64,000 nt of DNA from Bacteroidota bacterium (GCA_026391835.1 JAPLDF010000045.1:25569-89568); one strand, 5' to 3'. Shown: positions 24,818 through 34,405, counted from the stretch's first letter. Program-made: numbers and translations. The notes: generated from the letters alone by a model not told the origin.

Positions 24818-26866
24818 ATGAAAAAAGATCAGTTGACAAATAAAAAAGCTCCTCCAGGCAAAAACATTTCAAAAGACAAACAAGGATTTTCAAAAAAGGA
24901 AACTGTAATTCCCCGGGTTTCACACAAGGCAAACCGCTATTTTGTATTATCTTTTTTTCTTTTTGCATTCATACTTTACGGGAATACCATTTTTAACAAA
25001 TACGCGGTTGACGACAACCTGGTAACCAATAATCCGGTTGTTCAGCAGGGGTTTAAGGCCATTCCCGGTATTTTCTCCTCAAGATATTTTTTGCAGCAGG
25101 GCAATTTGGGTTCATCAACCGCCGATTACAGGCCCATCGTAAAGGCTTCTTTTGCTGTTGAATACCAGTTGTGGGGCGATAAGCCTGGCCGGAGCCATGC
25201 CATCAACATCCTGCTTTACTGGGCATTGTCGGTCCTCCTGTTTTTTATCCTTAAAAGGTTGTTGCTAAACTACAACATCCTGTTCCCTTTTCTCATAACG
25301 CTATTGTTCATGGCCCACCCGGTGCATACCGAAGTCGTTGCCAGTCTTAAGAACCGGGATGAACTGCTGGCTTTTATCTGCGGACTGGGAAGCCTCTGGT
25401 TCCTGCTCGACTACGCCGAAAACCGCAAAATTTCTTACGTTTTCCTGTCAATCGTGATTTTTTTCATCGGCTACCTGTGCAAGTCCTCCATCCTGCCGTT
25501 TCTTTTCCTCATCCCGCTGGTGCTGCACTTCTTTACCAGGCTCCAGTTAAAAACCATTGTCCCGGTATTTTTAGCCATTTTTGCAGTCGTTCTCCTTGCT
25601 CAGATGGGGCCGCGCCTGTTTCTGCCGGCCATGCAACGGACCAACTCCTTTATTGAAAACCCGCTCTATTTTGAAAAAAGCATATGGATACGGCTCGGAA
25701 CAGGCCTTGTTTCGCTGCTGTTCTATCTCAGGACGTTGATATATCCGTATCCTTTGCTCTATTATTACGGGTATAACATGATCCCGGTCACCAACCTGGC
25801 AAATATATGGGCACTCCTCTCCCTGGTCATCCATGCAGGATTGTTTTTGTATGCACTGATGAAATTCAGGGAAAAACATTTTCTTTCTTTTGCAATACTC
25901 TGGTACCTGGTTGCCATTGCCATGTATTCCAATGTTGTTTTTCCCGTGGTGGGGATCGTCGGGGAACGATTTGTCTTCAATGCCTCCCTCGGATTCTGCC
26001 TTGTGCTGGTGTTTTTTATTTTTAAAATCTTCAGGACTGAACCCAAAAGCCTGACCATTGAAATGGATTCAAGATTGAAAATACTGGCAGTCGTGATACT
26101 TCTGCTGATTCCATATACCGTACTGTCCGTGACACGGAACCGTGACTGGCGTAATTTATTCGATTTATACCGCCACGACGTCAAATCATTGAATAATTCG
26201 GCCAAGGCAAATATCGATTATGGCGGGTTCCTGATGGGGACCGTGTACCAGGATCAAAATTTCCTGAGAACCGGAACGGTAAACCAGTTCAAGTACCAGA
26301 TCATTGTTTCCCATTTCAGGCGTGCGCTGACGTTGTACCCGGATAATTATTTGACAACCAATGACCTGGGAACGGTTTACCTCTTTATGGGCAAAAATTA
26401 CGACTCGGCGGTTTATTTTCTCCGGAAGGCGATCGCGCTCGATTCCACCCTGCAGCCGGCATGGGTGAACCTGGGCATGGCTTACCGCGAACAGAAACAG
26501 TACCAGCGCGCAATCGGGTGTTATGAACATATCCTGAAAGTCAACCCGAACCAGGTCAAGGCTACCTTTGCCCTGGCGAATGTTTACAACGACATGGGCG
26601 AATTCGACCGTGCCGTAAAAATGAATGAGGATGTGATGAAGAGCTATCCCAACCTCGAAATGCCGTATGTAAACATCGGCAATTACTACATGCTCAAAAA
26701 AGATACTGCCACAGCTGTGAATTACTGGGAAAAAGCCGCAGCCATCAACCCGAGTTTTGAGCTTTGTGTGCAGTTGAATACCCTGTACCTTATAAAAGGC
26801 GATCACGAAAAAGCCGATTATTATTACCGGATCGGGGAGGAGATTGCGAAGCAGAGCCAGAGGTAA
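24818..26866 (+). CDS. TMTC-like membrane protein with C-terminal TPRs
   Basis: 682 residues. A basic cytoplasmic tail of about 45 residues is followed by roughly ten or more membrane helices (about 45-430), then a soluble region with TPRs at about 490-680 (AWVNLGMAYREQKQYQRAIGCYEHIL). The first external loop has an acidic pair (YAVDDNLVTNNP), and a later loop reads HPVHTEVVASLKNRDELL. This matches the GT-C-like architecture of TMTC/DUF1736 proteins, whose animal members are O-mannosyltransferases. A lipid-linked sugar transferase role is therefore plausible but not shown. Two more proteins of this architecture lie at 59981 and 61817. Confidence 0.8.
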   Translation: MKKDQLTNKKAPPGKNISKDKQGFSKKETVIPRVSHKANRYFVLSFFLFAFILYGNTIFNKYAVDDNLVTNNPVVQQGFKAIPGIFSSRYFLQQGNLGSSTADYRPIVKASFAVEYQLWGDKPGRSHAINILLYWALSVLLFFILKRLLLNYNILFPFLITLLFMAHPVHTEVVASLKNRDELLAFICGLGSLWFLLDYAENRKISYVFLSIVIFFIGYLCKSSILPFLFLIPLVLHFFTRLQLKTIVPVFLAIFAVVLLAQMGPRLFLPAMQRTNSFIENPLYFEKSIWIRLGTGLVSLLFYLRTLIYPYPLLYYYGYNMIPVTNLANIWALLSLVIHAGLFLYALMKFREKHFLSFAILWYLVAIAMYSNVVFPVVGIVGERFVFNASLGFCLVLVFFIFKIFRTEPKSLTIEMDSRLKILAVVILLLIPYTVLSVTRNRDWRNLFDLYRHDVKSLNNSAKANIDYGGFLMGTVYQDQNFLRTGTVNQFKYQIIVSHFRRALTLYPDNYLTTNDLGTVYLFMGKNYDSAVYFLRKAIALDSTLQPAWVNLGMAYREQKQYQRAIGCYEHILKVNPNQVKATFALANVYNDMGEFDRAVKMNEDVMKSYPNLEMPYVNIGNYYMLKKDTATAVNYWEKAAAINPSFELCVQLNTLYLIKGDHEKADYYYRIGEEIAKQSQR

Positions 26867-26867
26867 A

Positions 26868-26951
26868 TGACAAGTGACAAGTGACAAGTGACAAGTGACG
26901 AATGACAAGTGACGAATGACAAGTGACGAATGACAAGTGACGAATGACAAG
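26868..26951. repeat. Twelve-unit perfect-period heptamer array (TGACAAG/TGACGAA)
   Basis: Twelve consecutive 7-bp units begin one base after the TAA of the preceding gene. Four are TGACAAG, then TGACGAA and TGACAAG alternate four times, giving a 14-bp higher-order period. The last G is the first base of the GTG start codon of the next gene. Confidence 0.95.
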
Positions 26952-28642
26952 TGAATAGTGATATAACAGAGAGGATACTGGATAATTTACCGCAGTTGTT
27001 AGCGGCGGCGGCGGCAAACTTTCCGCTGAACGGGATCGGTTTTGTCAACGCAAACAGGTCTGTCGGATTTATCACTTTCCCTGGTCTTGAACTGAAGGCA
27101 CTCTCGATGCTGGCCGGCATGCAGGCGAAGGGGCTGAACAAAGGGGATATGGTGATCCTTTCGCTTGAGAAAAGCGAGGAGATCATCCCGGTCCTGTGGG
27201 GTTGTTTTATCGGGGGCATCATCCCTGCGCTGCTGCAACCGCCGGTGACATTTACCGAATATAACCCTGCCGCCGAAAAAACCGAGAAGGTGTTTCACCT
27301 TCTGGGTCATCCGCACGTGATCCTTTCGCATGAACATGGCGAAAACTGGCGCTCAAGCCACATTCCGGCCGCTTTGCTTATCGATGTCGCCGGATTGCCT
27401 GAAGATGCTGCTTTGGCAAAAAGAGTCTCACTGGATCCATCCGATACGGCGCTGATCCAGTTCTCTTCGGGCAGCACAGGCGATCCGAAAGGAGTGATGC
27501 TCACCCACAGCAACATCATTGCCAATACCACGGATATCATCAGGGGAATAGCGCTTACGGCAAACGATGTTTCGGTAAACTGGATGCCGCTGTACCACGA
27601 CATGGGGCTCATTGGTTTCCACATCACGCCTGTATTTGCAGGTGTTACCCAGTATTTCATCGACCCGGTGGATTTTGTAAAGAACCCTTCCCTGTGGCTT
27701 GACGTCATGAGCCAGGAAAAATGCACCATTACGGCCTGCCCCAATTTTGGCCAGTTGCTGGTAACCCGCTACCTTGGCCGCAGGGCTGCCCGGGAGTGGG
27801 ACCTCTCACGGGTCAGGATCCTGTTCAATGGAGCCGAACCCATTTCGGTGGCCACCATGCGGACGTTCCTGGATGGGTTGAGTCCATTCAAACTCAACCC
27901 GGTTGCCATGTTCCCCGCATACGGACTTGCTGAAGCAACGCTGGCTGTAACTTTCCCCGACAGGCTGAAGGAGGCCGAAGTGAAGGCATTCCGGCGCGCA
28001 AAACTTATCGGGGAGGGATTGGCGGTTGAAGCCGGGGAGGGGGAGGCCAACATCATTGAACTGGTGAACCTGGGGCGCAACCTCGACCATTGCCGGGTTA
28101 TGGTAGCCGATGATCATCATCAGCCGTCCGGTGCGGGCATTGTTGGGAATGTACTTGTTACAGGTAAAAATATAACCCCGGGATATTACGGGAGCCCTGA
28201 AGTTACGGCTTCCGTTTTTGACGGGGAATGGCTGCTCACCGGCGACCTTGGGTTCCTCTACGCAGGCGACCTATACATCACAGGCCGTTCCAAGGATATC
28301 ATTTTCATCAATGGCATCAATTACTATGCACACGACCTGGAGACCATTGCCCTGAAACTTGAGAAGATCGCCATCGGGAAAATTGTCATTGCAGGGTATT
28401 TCGACGATGTCGAAGGGCGCGATAAACTCCTGATCTTCCTTGTTGGGGCAGATAACGAGGCAACCCGCGATCTCTGCCGCGAAATAAGGAACCATTTTTC
28501 TGCCGTCATCGGGCTCAGTACCGAAACATTCATTCTTGTCAGGTCGGGTGACATACCACGCACCAGCAGCGGGAAAATTCAGCGCTATAAAATGGTTGAC
28601 AGGTACAGGAACGGAGGTTTTTCAAACATTATCTGCCTGTAA
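26951..28642 (+). CDS. AMP-forming acyl ligase, fatty-acyl-AMP-ligase-like
   Basis: 563 residues. Adenylation motifs: QFSSGSTGDPKGVMLTHSNI (P-loop, A3), YGLAEATLAVTF (A5), LLTGDLGFLYAGDLYITGRSKD (A7-A8), and IPRTSSGKIQRYKM with the A10 lysine. The stretch FINGINYYAHDLE and the N-terminal PALLQPP resemble fatty-acyl-AMP ligases, which load acyl-adenylate onto a carrier rather than CoA; this subfamily call is tentative. No acyl carrier or polyketide synthase gene is adjacent. The start must be GTG 26951: an in-frame TGA lies at 26945 and the next ATG is far inside the conserved domain. Thus initiation occurs at the edge of the heptamer array. Confidence 0.85.
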   Translation: MNSDITERILDNLPQLLAAAAANFPLNGIGFVNANRSVGFITFPGLELKALSMLAGMQAKGLNKGDMVILSLEKSEEIIPVLWGCFIGGIIPALLQPPVTFTEYNPAAEKTEKVFHLLGHPHVILSHEHGENWRSSHIPAALLIDVAGLPEDAALAKRVSLDPSDTALIQFSSGSTGDPKGVMLTHSNIIANTTDIIRGIALTANDVSVNWMPLYHDMGLIGFHITPVFAGVTQYFIDPVDFVKNPSLWLDVMSQEKCTITACPNFGQLLVTRYLGRRAAREWDLSRVRILFNGAEPISVATMRTFLDGLSPFKLNPVAMFPAYGLAEATLAVTFPDRLKEAEVKAFRRAKLIGEGLAVEAGEGEANIIELVNLGRNLDHCRVMVADDHHQPSGAGIVGNVLVTGKNITPGYYGSPEVTASVFDGEWLLTGDLGFLYAGDLYITGRSKDIIFINGINYYAHDLETIALKLEKIAIGKIVIAGYFDDVEGRDKLLIFLVGADNEATRDLCREIRNHFSAVIGLSTETFILVRSGDIPRTSSGKIQRYKMVDRYRNGGFSNIICL

Positions 28643-28677
28643 AACAGTATTATATCAGAAATATTCCAGCTTTTTCA

Positions 28678-31107
28678 CTAAAACCGCGCGGTCAGTTTAA
28701 GATTGAACGTCCTGGGGGTTAGGTAATTGGGTACAGCGTATTCTTTGCCATTGATGTCGGTGACCCAGAGGTACGAAATGGTGTTGCTGAATTGCAGCAG
28801 GTTGAACACATCCAGGGAGATCCACATGGAATCAAATGCCCTGAGCGGATTTTTTTTCGAGAATTTAGTCTGCTGGCCGATCAACTGTTTCGACAACCCG
28901 ATATCCACGCGCCTGTATGGGGGAATGCGCAGTGTCTGCGCGCTTCGCGGCGAATCAGGCGGTCCGAACGGAAGGCCGGTTCCGTAGACCAGGGTAAGGT
29001 TCATCTTCCAGGTTGGAAATCCCGGGATGAAATCCTGGAAGAAAATTGCCAGGTTCATCCGTTGATCTGTTGGCCGGGGAATCCAGGATCCCTGGAAATG
29101 CTCCTCCGTTTTAAGAAATGACAGGCTGGCCCACGATTCGGCTCCTTTCACAAATTCCCCATGAACCCTGAAATCGATCCCGGCGGCATATCCGTATGCA
29201 TCGTTGGTTCCATAATACCTGATTTTCATGTTGTCTATCTCGTAGGGGATAAGGTTCTGGATGTTTTTGTAGTAGGCCTCCGCCACAAATTTGAAAGGAC
29301 GATTCCATGCCTTGAAATAGTAATCACTTCCGGCAACCACCTGAATGGATGTTTGCGCTTTCAAACCCGGAACGATGTTCCCATTCAGGTCCGACATCTC
29401 CCTGAAAGTCGGGGGCTGTGAATAGTACCCTGTCGAAAGCCTGAAAACGGTTTCATTCTTCCAGTGCGGTTTAAAAGAAACATTCATACGTGGATTCAGC
29501 AAAAACTGCCCGTTAAAATCATAGTAGATCGATCGCAGTCCTGCTGTCAGCGAAATGTCATTCGACCGGTTCCTGAAGGTCCAGGTATCCTGGATAAAAG
29601 CGGAAATACGGTTAGTACTCACCAGGCTGTTGCTCCTGATAACATTGTAAAGGATAAGATCACCCTTCGGAGGATTTGCCATGCCAAGCGAATCGGGCGG
29701 GCGGGGAATGGAATACCCGGCAGAGTCCTGCAACTCCCACTCATTTACTGAATAGTTGAAATATTCATGCTGATATTTTACGCCCCAGAGCATGTTGCTG
29801 TTGGCTTTATCCCAGTAACCGCGGTGTTCGAGGTTAAACACGGTACCATCCAGGTAGTTCCTGGCATGTTGCAGGTATGCGCCAACACCCATGATCTCGG
29901 TAATTTGTCCCTGGCCGCTGCCCTGGAATACTTCGAGTTTCCCGAGCCAGTATTCACCTGAAATGTCGTAGGTTTCGGCTTCATAGGTCTGGAATGCGGA
30001 AGAGATCAGTTTCAATCGGATATTCGGTGTGGGTTTGAAGGTAAGTGTGGCGGCGGTAAGCCAGTTCTGGTACTGGTCAGATTCGCGCCCATCGAAGAAA
30101 ATTGTAATCTTATAGGCCTCATCGATCGTCCCGAAGCTGGTTTCACGGGTTTCAGGGATCAACTTATAGGCATTGTCCGTAAAGGTACCGAATACGGATA
30201 GTTCCCACTTTTTGCTGATCTCAAAATTCATCATTCCCTGGATATCAAAAAACCTGGGTTTGTAGTTCCCTTTGGTATCGAGGCCTTTGAGGATGTACGA
30301 GTTGGTTTTATATCGCGTGCCAAGGAGATACGAAACCTTTTTTGAAAAAGTCCCTTCCACATGCGCAGAGGCGCCCAGCAGGCTGACATCGAACGAAGCA
30401 GCAAATTCGGTGGGTTTTTTATACCTGATATCCAGCACCGACGACATCTTGTCCCCGTATTTGGCATCAAAACCTCCCGAGGAGAAGGATATCCCCGCCA
30501 CCAGGTCGGGATTGAGAAAACTTTGTCCCTCCTGCTGTCCCGACCGGACGAGAAAGGGACGGTAAATTTCGATATCGTTGACAAACACCAGGTTCTCATC
30601 GTAATTTCCTCCTCGCACCGAGTACTGCGAACTCAGTTCATTGCGAGACGATACACCGGGCATGGTTTTGATGAGGTCCTCCACGCTGGCATTGATGGTG
30701 GGAATGAGTGTAAGCACCTTGGGATCAAGTCGGCTGAAAGTGTTTGTACGCAATTGCTGATCTTTGACTTCGATCGATTCAAGCTGGGTGGAACTTGCCT
30801 GGAGGGTATGGTCGATCTTTCTCCGCTCATTTTCATTCAGGCGGATTACCAGCGAATCCTTTTCATAGCCAATATAAGAAAACAGGATCACGATTTCTTT
30901 GTTGGCTGGCACCTGCAACTCATACCGGCCATCCTTTCCGGTCGTCACCCCCGCTGTGGTGCCCTGTACCGCGATGTTAACAAACTGCAATGGCTGGCTG
31001 TCGGTGCCATTGACAATCCCGTGTATCGTTCCCTGCTGGGCAAACAGCGCATGCACCGAAAAGAAAACAAGTAAAAGGGTAGTGAGGACTATCTTTCTCA
31101 AAATCAA
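28678..31107 (-). CDS. TonB-dependent outer-membrane receptor with carboxypeptidase-like N-domain
   Basis: 809 residues. Signal peptide 1-23 (LLLVFFSVHALFAQ). Residues about 26-110 form a carboxypeptidase-D regulatory-like beta domain (GTIHGIVNGTDSQPLQFVNIAVQGTTAGVTTGKDGRY, typical of Bacteroidetes receptors). The plug domain follows (DLIKTMPGVSSRNELSSQYSVRGGNYDENLVFVNDIEIY), then the beta-barrel ending FNLKLTARF, with the terminal aromatic residue needed for outer-membrane insertion. It has no paired SusD gene, so it is not a standard Sus couple; the ligand is unknown. The start overlaps the stop of the upstream gene by 4 bp. Confidence 0.92.
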   Translation of the reverse strand: MILRKIVLTTLLLVFFSVHALFAQQGTIHGIVNGTDSQPLQFVNIAVQGTTAGVTTGKDGRYELQVPANKEIVILFSYIGYEKDSLVIRLNENERRKIDHTLQASSTQLESIEVKDQQLRTNTFSRLDPKVLTLIPTINASVEDLIKTMPGVSSRNELSSQYSVRGGNYDENLVFVNDIEIYRPFLVRSGQQEGQSFLNPDLVAGISFSSGGFDAKYGDKMSSVLDIRYKKPTEFAASFDVSLLGASAHVEGTFSKKVSYLLGTRYKTNSYILKGLDTKGNYKPRFFDIQGMMNFEISKKWELSVFGTFTDNAYKLIPETRETSFGTIDEAYKITIFFDGRESDQYQNWLTAATLTFKPTPNIRLKLISSAFQTYEAETYDISGEYWLGKLEVFQGSGQGQITEIMGVGAYLQHARNYLDGTVFNLEHRGYWDKANSNMLWGVKYQHEYFNYSVNEWELQDSAGYSIPRPPDSLGMANPPKGDLILYNVIRSNSLVSTNRISAFIQDTWTFRNRSNDISLTAGLRSIYYDFNGQFLLNPRMNVSFKPHWKNETVFRLSTGYYSQPPTFREMSDLNGNIVPGLKAQTSIQVVAGSDYYFKAWNRPFKFVAEAYYKNIQNLIPYEIDNMKIRYYGTNDAYGYAAGIDFRVHGEFVKGAESWASLSFLKTEEHFQGSWIPRPTDQRMNLAIFFQDFIPGFPTWKMNLTLVYGTGLPFGPPDSPRSAQTLRIPPYRRVDIGLSKQLIGQQTKFSKKNPLRAFDSMWISLDVFNLLQFSNTISYLWVTDINGKEYAVPNYLTPRTFNLKLTARF

Positions 31108-31766
31108 TTGTCTTTCAAACGTTCTTTCTGCGATTTGAACTTTCCCTCTTTCCAGGCCTTGATAAACTTCGCCCAGGCAAAAGGATTGAAGATATTATAA
31201 GGCTGGATCTGCCCGAAATAATAGAGTTTGCTTGTCTGGTTGTCGATGTAATTCCGGTAGTTCATGTTGGCATCCATCGGGTAATCTTCGGCCATCATCC
31301 GGATATCAGCGCTCAGCAGGTTTTTCCGCGCAATCTCCAGGTCATCATCGGGGATTTTTGTTTCAACGAATGCGCGTTTGAAATCTTCGAGGGTTGGCCA
31401 GGGAAAGATAATTGCGGCGGCCAGGGTAAGCGTATCGGCCGTCATGAGCTGGATCAGCGAATATTTTTGTTTGGTGATGGTGTCGGGAATGATGAAGGAG
31501 GCCGGCTTAAACCCGATGGCCGTAAATACCACCGTGTCTTTTTTATGGGCTACAAAGGAGAAATACCCGTTGATGTCGCTGGAAGTTCCCCGGTGACTGC
31601 AAATGTCGAGGATTTTTGTGTATGGAACGGGGTTAAGGCTGTCGGCGGTAATTGTGATCCCTGAAAATTGAACAAGACTGCTGTTGTCGTCCTGGTCCTG
31701 TGCCTGCAATGCCTTGCCGGAAAGCAGCGTAAACAGCATCACTAAAAAGCACAGGCTTTTTTTCAT
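31104..31766 (-). CDS. Secreted carboxypeptidase-like regulatory-domain protein
   Basis: 220 residues. Signal peptide about 1-22 (CFLVMLFTLLSGKALQA). The beta domain around 30-110 reads SGITITADSLNPVPYTKILD ... GYFSFVAHKKDTVVFTAIGFKPASF, the same fold type as the N-domain of TonB receptors. The C-terminal half is not recognised. It is translationally coupled (ATGA overlap) to the TonB receptor that follows, so it may be a periplasmic or surface partner of that receptor. Confidence 0.75.
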   Translation of the reverse strand: MKKSLCFLVMLFTLLSGKALQAQDQDDNSSLVQFSGITITADSLNPVPYTKILDICSHRGTSSDINGYFSFVAHKKDTVVFTAIGFKPASFIIPDTITKQKYSLIQLMTADTLTLAAAIIFPWPTLEDFKRAFVETKIPDDDLEIARKNLLSADIRMMAEDYPMDANMNYRNYIDNQTSKLYYFGQIQPYNIFNPFAWAKFIKAWKEGKFKSQKERLKDN

Positions 31767-31856
31767 TCGTGGTCAATTGTATTTTAACACTTTGTATACC
31801 GGGAGCAGTTGAGGTATAACGTAAAACCCCGGTGTTTATTTCTTTAAGTAGAAGGC

Positions 31857-31888
31857 AAAAAAAATGCTGCTACAGCGTAACAGCATTT
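31857..31888 (-). terminator. Intrinsic terminator of rpmB
   Basis: The stem AAATGCTG/CAGCATTT, with inner TAC/GTA pairing, is followed on the minus strand by eight T residues. It ends the ribosomal-protein transcript. Confidence 0.8.
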
Positions 31889-31906
31889 ATACCCATGAAA
31901 AAAAAA

Positions 31907-32146
31907 TTATTTTGCAAGATATCCTTTTTCCCGTGCCTCTTTGATGCAGACGTAGACGCCTTTTTTATTCATATGGCGCAAACCTTCGGCCGATACTTTC
32001 AGTTTGATTTCGCGGTTTTCCTCCTCTACAAAAAAGGTCTTGGTTTGTATGTTCGGGCTGAACCAACGTTTCGATTTCTTATTGGAATGAGAGACTTTAT
32101 GCCCTTTGATTGCAATCTTTCCGGTAATTTCACAAATCCTTGCCAT
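31907..32146 (-). CDS. rpmB: Large-subunit ribosomal protein bL28
   Basis: 79 residues, the usual bL28 size. Starts MARICEITGKIAIKGHKVSHSN and contains KSKRWFSPNIQTKTFF, the diagnostic core. It has only one N-terminal cysteine (Cys5), so it is a zinc-free form. It has its own promoter box and terminator, and no rpmG (L33) gene follows it in the window, although the two are often adjacent in Bacteroidetes. Confidence 0.96.
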   Translation of the reverse strand: MARICEITGKIAIKGHKVSHSNKKSKRWFSPNIQTKTFFVEEENREIKLKVSAEGLRHMNKKGVYVCIKEAREKGYLAK

Positions 32147-32183
32147 GGCGATTCTGATTAAAATGGTATTTCAAAATGGAGTG

Positions 32184-32191
32184 CAAAGATA
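32184..32191 (-). promoter_or_regulatory. Bacteroidetes -7 box for rpmB
   Basis: TATCTTTG on the minus strand, 37 bp before the rpmB start at 32146. Confidence 0.55.
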
Positions 32192-32285
32192 GAGTTTATA
32201 TTTTAAAGAACCATGGAAATTTTAAAAAAATAGCGAAAAGCCAAATTTCAGAAGGGTTGCATTTGGATACCGGCAGGGACCAGCC

Positions 32286-33542
32286 TTACTGGTTCTTCAA
32301 TTTCCTTCTTAACATGTTCAGCGCCTGTAAGGCAGACCGGCGTATATTCCGCTCCCTGCTGTCGCCAAAGAAAAATTTCTCGGCAATGACCTCATCCGGT
32401 GTGGCAATGGCAATCCATATAGTCCCAACCGGCTTTTCGGGGGTTCCGCCATCGGGCCCGGCAATTCCCGAAGTGGCTATGGCATAATCCACGTTAAACT
32501 TCGACTGCAGGGATGTAACCATTTCAGTCACCACCTCCCTGCTTACAGCACCATGCTGTTCAAGGTTTTCGGCACTTACTCCCAGGATATGTTCCTTGAT
32601 CTCGTTGGCATAGGCGACCACCGATCCTTTGAAATAGGCCGAACACCCCGGCACGGCGGTGATCATCTGTGCAATGGTGCCGCCTGTGCAGCTTTCGGCT
32701 GTGGCAAGGGTTGCATGTTTCTCAAGAAGCATCCTGCCAACGATCATCTCAAGCGATTCGTCGTCGTACCCGAAAATATATTCCGGTATCAGTTTTTGCA
32801 ACGTCACAATTTCCGTTTCAACCTGGCAATGCAGTGCGTCTTCATCCAAACCCTCCCCGGTGAGCCTCAGCCTGACGATGCCCGGTTGCGGCAGGTAGGC
32901 CAGTTTGATATTTGCCGGCAGGGAGTTCTCCCAGCCTTCAATTTTGGCTGCCAGGAAAGATTCTCCGACGCCCTGTGTCAAGGTGGTCTTGTGAAAAATA
33001 AACGGGGTCCGGAATGTCTGTTTGAGCCGTGGAATCACATAATCTGTCATCATGGCCTTCATCTCAAAAGGAACCCCAGGCATGGACACGAAAATCGTAA
33101 GGCCGCCATCGCTGCGTTGCTCTTCAAACCACATCCCGCGGGCAGTTCCGACTTTATTCGGTATCCCGGTGCAGTTTTCAGGCAACTCGGCCTGCTGCCG
33201 GTTTAGTTCGGTCACCGGCCACCCGCGGCGTGCAAACATCGCCTCCACATCCCGGTAGGCCTCCTCATTGAAAACAAGATGGGTGTTGAAATATTCGCAA
33301 AGTGTGTGCTTGGTGATATCATCCTTTGTCGGGCCTATACCTCCCGAAATCAACACCACTTCAGCCCGTTCCGCCGCCTCTGCCAGTGCATGGAGAATAT
33401 GGTCCCGTGAATCGCTGATGACTGTAAACTGATAGGCCCTGAATCCCGAAAGGTTAAGTTGTTCGGCCATCCAGGCGGCATTGGTGTTGATGACCTGCCC
33501 GATAAGCAGTTCATCGCCGATGTTGATTATTTCTATGTTCAT
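32286..33542 (-). CDS. cinA: CinA-like nicotinamide-nucleotide amidohydrolase / competence-damage protein
   Basis: 418 residues, full two-domain form. Residues 1-170 are the molybdopterin-binding-fold (COG1058) domain: EIINIGDELLIGQVINTNAAWMAE and LISGGIGPTKDDITK. Residues about 255-418 are the CinA C-terminal domain: TLATAESCTGGTIAQMITAVPGCSAYFKGSVVAYAN and ATSGIAGPDGGTPEKPVGTIWI. The C-terminal domain deamidates nicotinamide mononucleotide in pyridine-nucleotide salvage. The start overlaps the stop of the upstream ABC membrane-domain gene, so both are probably co-transcribed. Confidence 0.95.
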   Translation of the reverse strand: MNIEIINIGDELLIGQVINTNAAWMAEQLNLSGFRAYQFTVISDSRDHILHALAEAAERAEVVLISGGIGPTKDDITKHTLCEYFNTHLVFNEEAYRDVEAMFARRGWPVTELNRQQAELPENCTGIPNKVGTARGMWFEEQRSDGGLTIFVSMPGVPFEMKAMMTDYVIPRLKQTFRTPFIFHKTTLTQGVGESFLAAKIEGWENSLPANIKLAYLPQPGIVRLRLTGEGLDEDALHCQVETEIVTLQKLIPEYIFGYDDESLEMIVGRMLLEKHATLATAESCTGGTIAQMITAVPGCSAYFKGSVVAYANEIKEHILGVSAENLEQHGAVSREVVTEMVTSLQSKFNVDYAIATSGIAGPDGGTPEKPVGTIWIAIATPDEVIAEKFFFGDSRERNIRRSALQALNMLRRKLKNQ

Positions 33543-34405
33543 AAGGCTTCTTCTTTCAGGCGTGTATTCAGCTCCCTTACTGCGGTGATGCTTTCCATCA
33601 GCCCGGGAATGTAATCGGTGGAGGCGATAAAGGTCCAGATGTAGGATACGATGGCATACGTTTTCCCGGTCGAGAATTCATCAACATCCACGGCAATGAA
33701 GAGCACCCCGACAAAAATGAACATCAGCAGAACTTTGATGATCAGGTAATCAATTGAACTCCATTTGGCGATCTTTGATTGCGGTTGAACCATGTTGTAA
33801 AAATATTCCCTGATGGTTTCAGGGGAGCCTGTCTCGATAACCCGGTACTGGTCCTCACGCTTGTCGTGGAGGTTGCGCTGCAGGGTCACCACGTTCTTCC
33901 GGTAAATGTTGTTGATCACACCGATGGGCACGATCACCACAACGGCAAGTGCAGCAATCCGCCAGTCATAAAAAAACAGGGCGATGATGGCCCCCCAGGT
34001 GGCGGATATCTGCCAGATCACCTCCGGCAGCCGTTCCTTCAGGAAAACAATGTACTCCTTGGCAAGGTCGGCCCGGGCGAATATTGTTGATGTGGCAAAG
34101 CCTTTTTTCCTGGAGTAATTTATTACGTTTGTGGCGGTGTCGGCATATATCTTCGCATATACCTTGCCGCTGAACAAACGGTGCAGTGTTCCGCCGGCGA
34201 CATTCAGCAAATAAATAAATGCCCAGACCAGCAATGGCAGGATATAGTTTACTTTTTCCTTGTCATAGAATTTTTCAATGAGTGCATCAAGCAATTTCCC
34301 GAAAAAGGTCGGTTCTATGATCCAGGCAACGTTTTCAAGGATAACAAACGAGAGGACGAGCAGTATGGAATATTTGAATTTCTTTACGATATCATCGATG
34401 GTCAT
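33539..34405 (-). CDS. ABC transporter six-transmembrane domain protein without ATPase
   Basis: 288 residues from ATG 34405 (MTIDDIVKKFKYSILLVL). A longer frame to 34507 would start inside the divergent promoter region and is unlikely. It has about six membrane segments and the fold of the ABC exporter type I membrane domain (VYAKIYADTATNVI ... LFFYDWRIAALAVVVIVPIGVINNIYRKN), but ends at ELNTRLKEEAL with no Walker A, signature or Walker B motifs. It must work with a separate ATPase or have another role. It overlaps cinA by 4 bp. Confidence 0.8.
   Translation of the reverse strand: MTIDDIVKKFKYSILLVLSFVILENVAWIIEPTFFGKLLDALIEKFYDKEKVNYILPLLVWAFIYLLNVAGGTLHRLFSGKVYAKIYADTATNVINYSRKKGFATSTIFARADLAKEYIVFLKERLPEVIWQISATWGAIIALFFYDWRIAALAVVVIVPIGVINNIYRKNVVTLQRNLHDKREDQYRVIETGSPETIREYFYNMVQPQSKIAKWSSIDYLIIKVLLMFIFVGVLFIAVDVDEFSTGKTYAIVSYIWTFIASTDYIPGLMESITAVRELNTRLKEEAL

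Noticed and set aside
26868..26951. Possible CRISPR array
   Set aside because: Units are 7 bp without spacers, and no cas gene is near. The same applies to every other short array.
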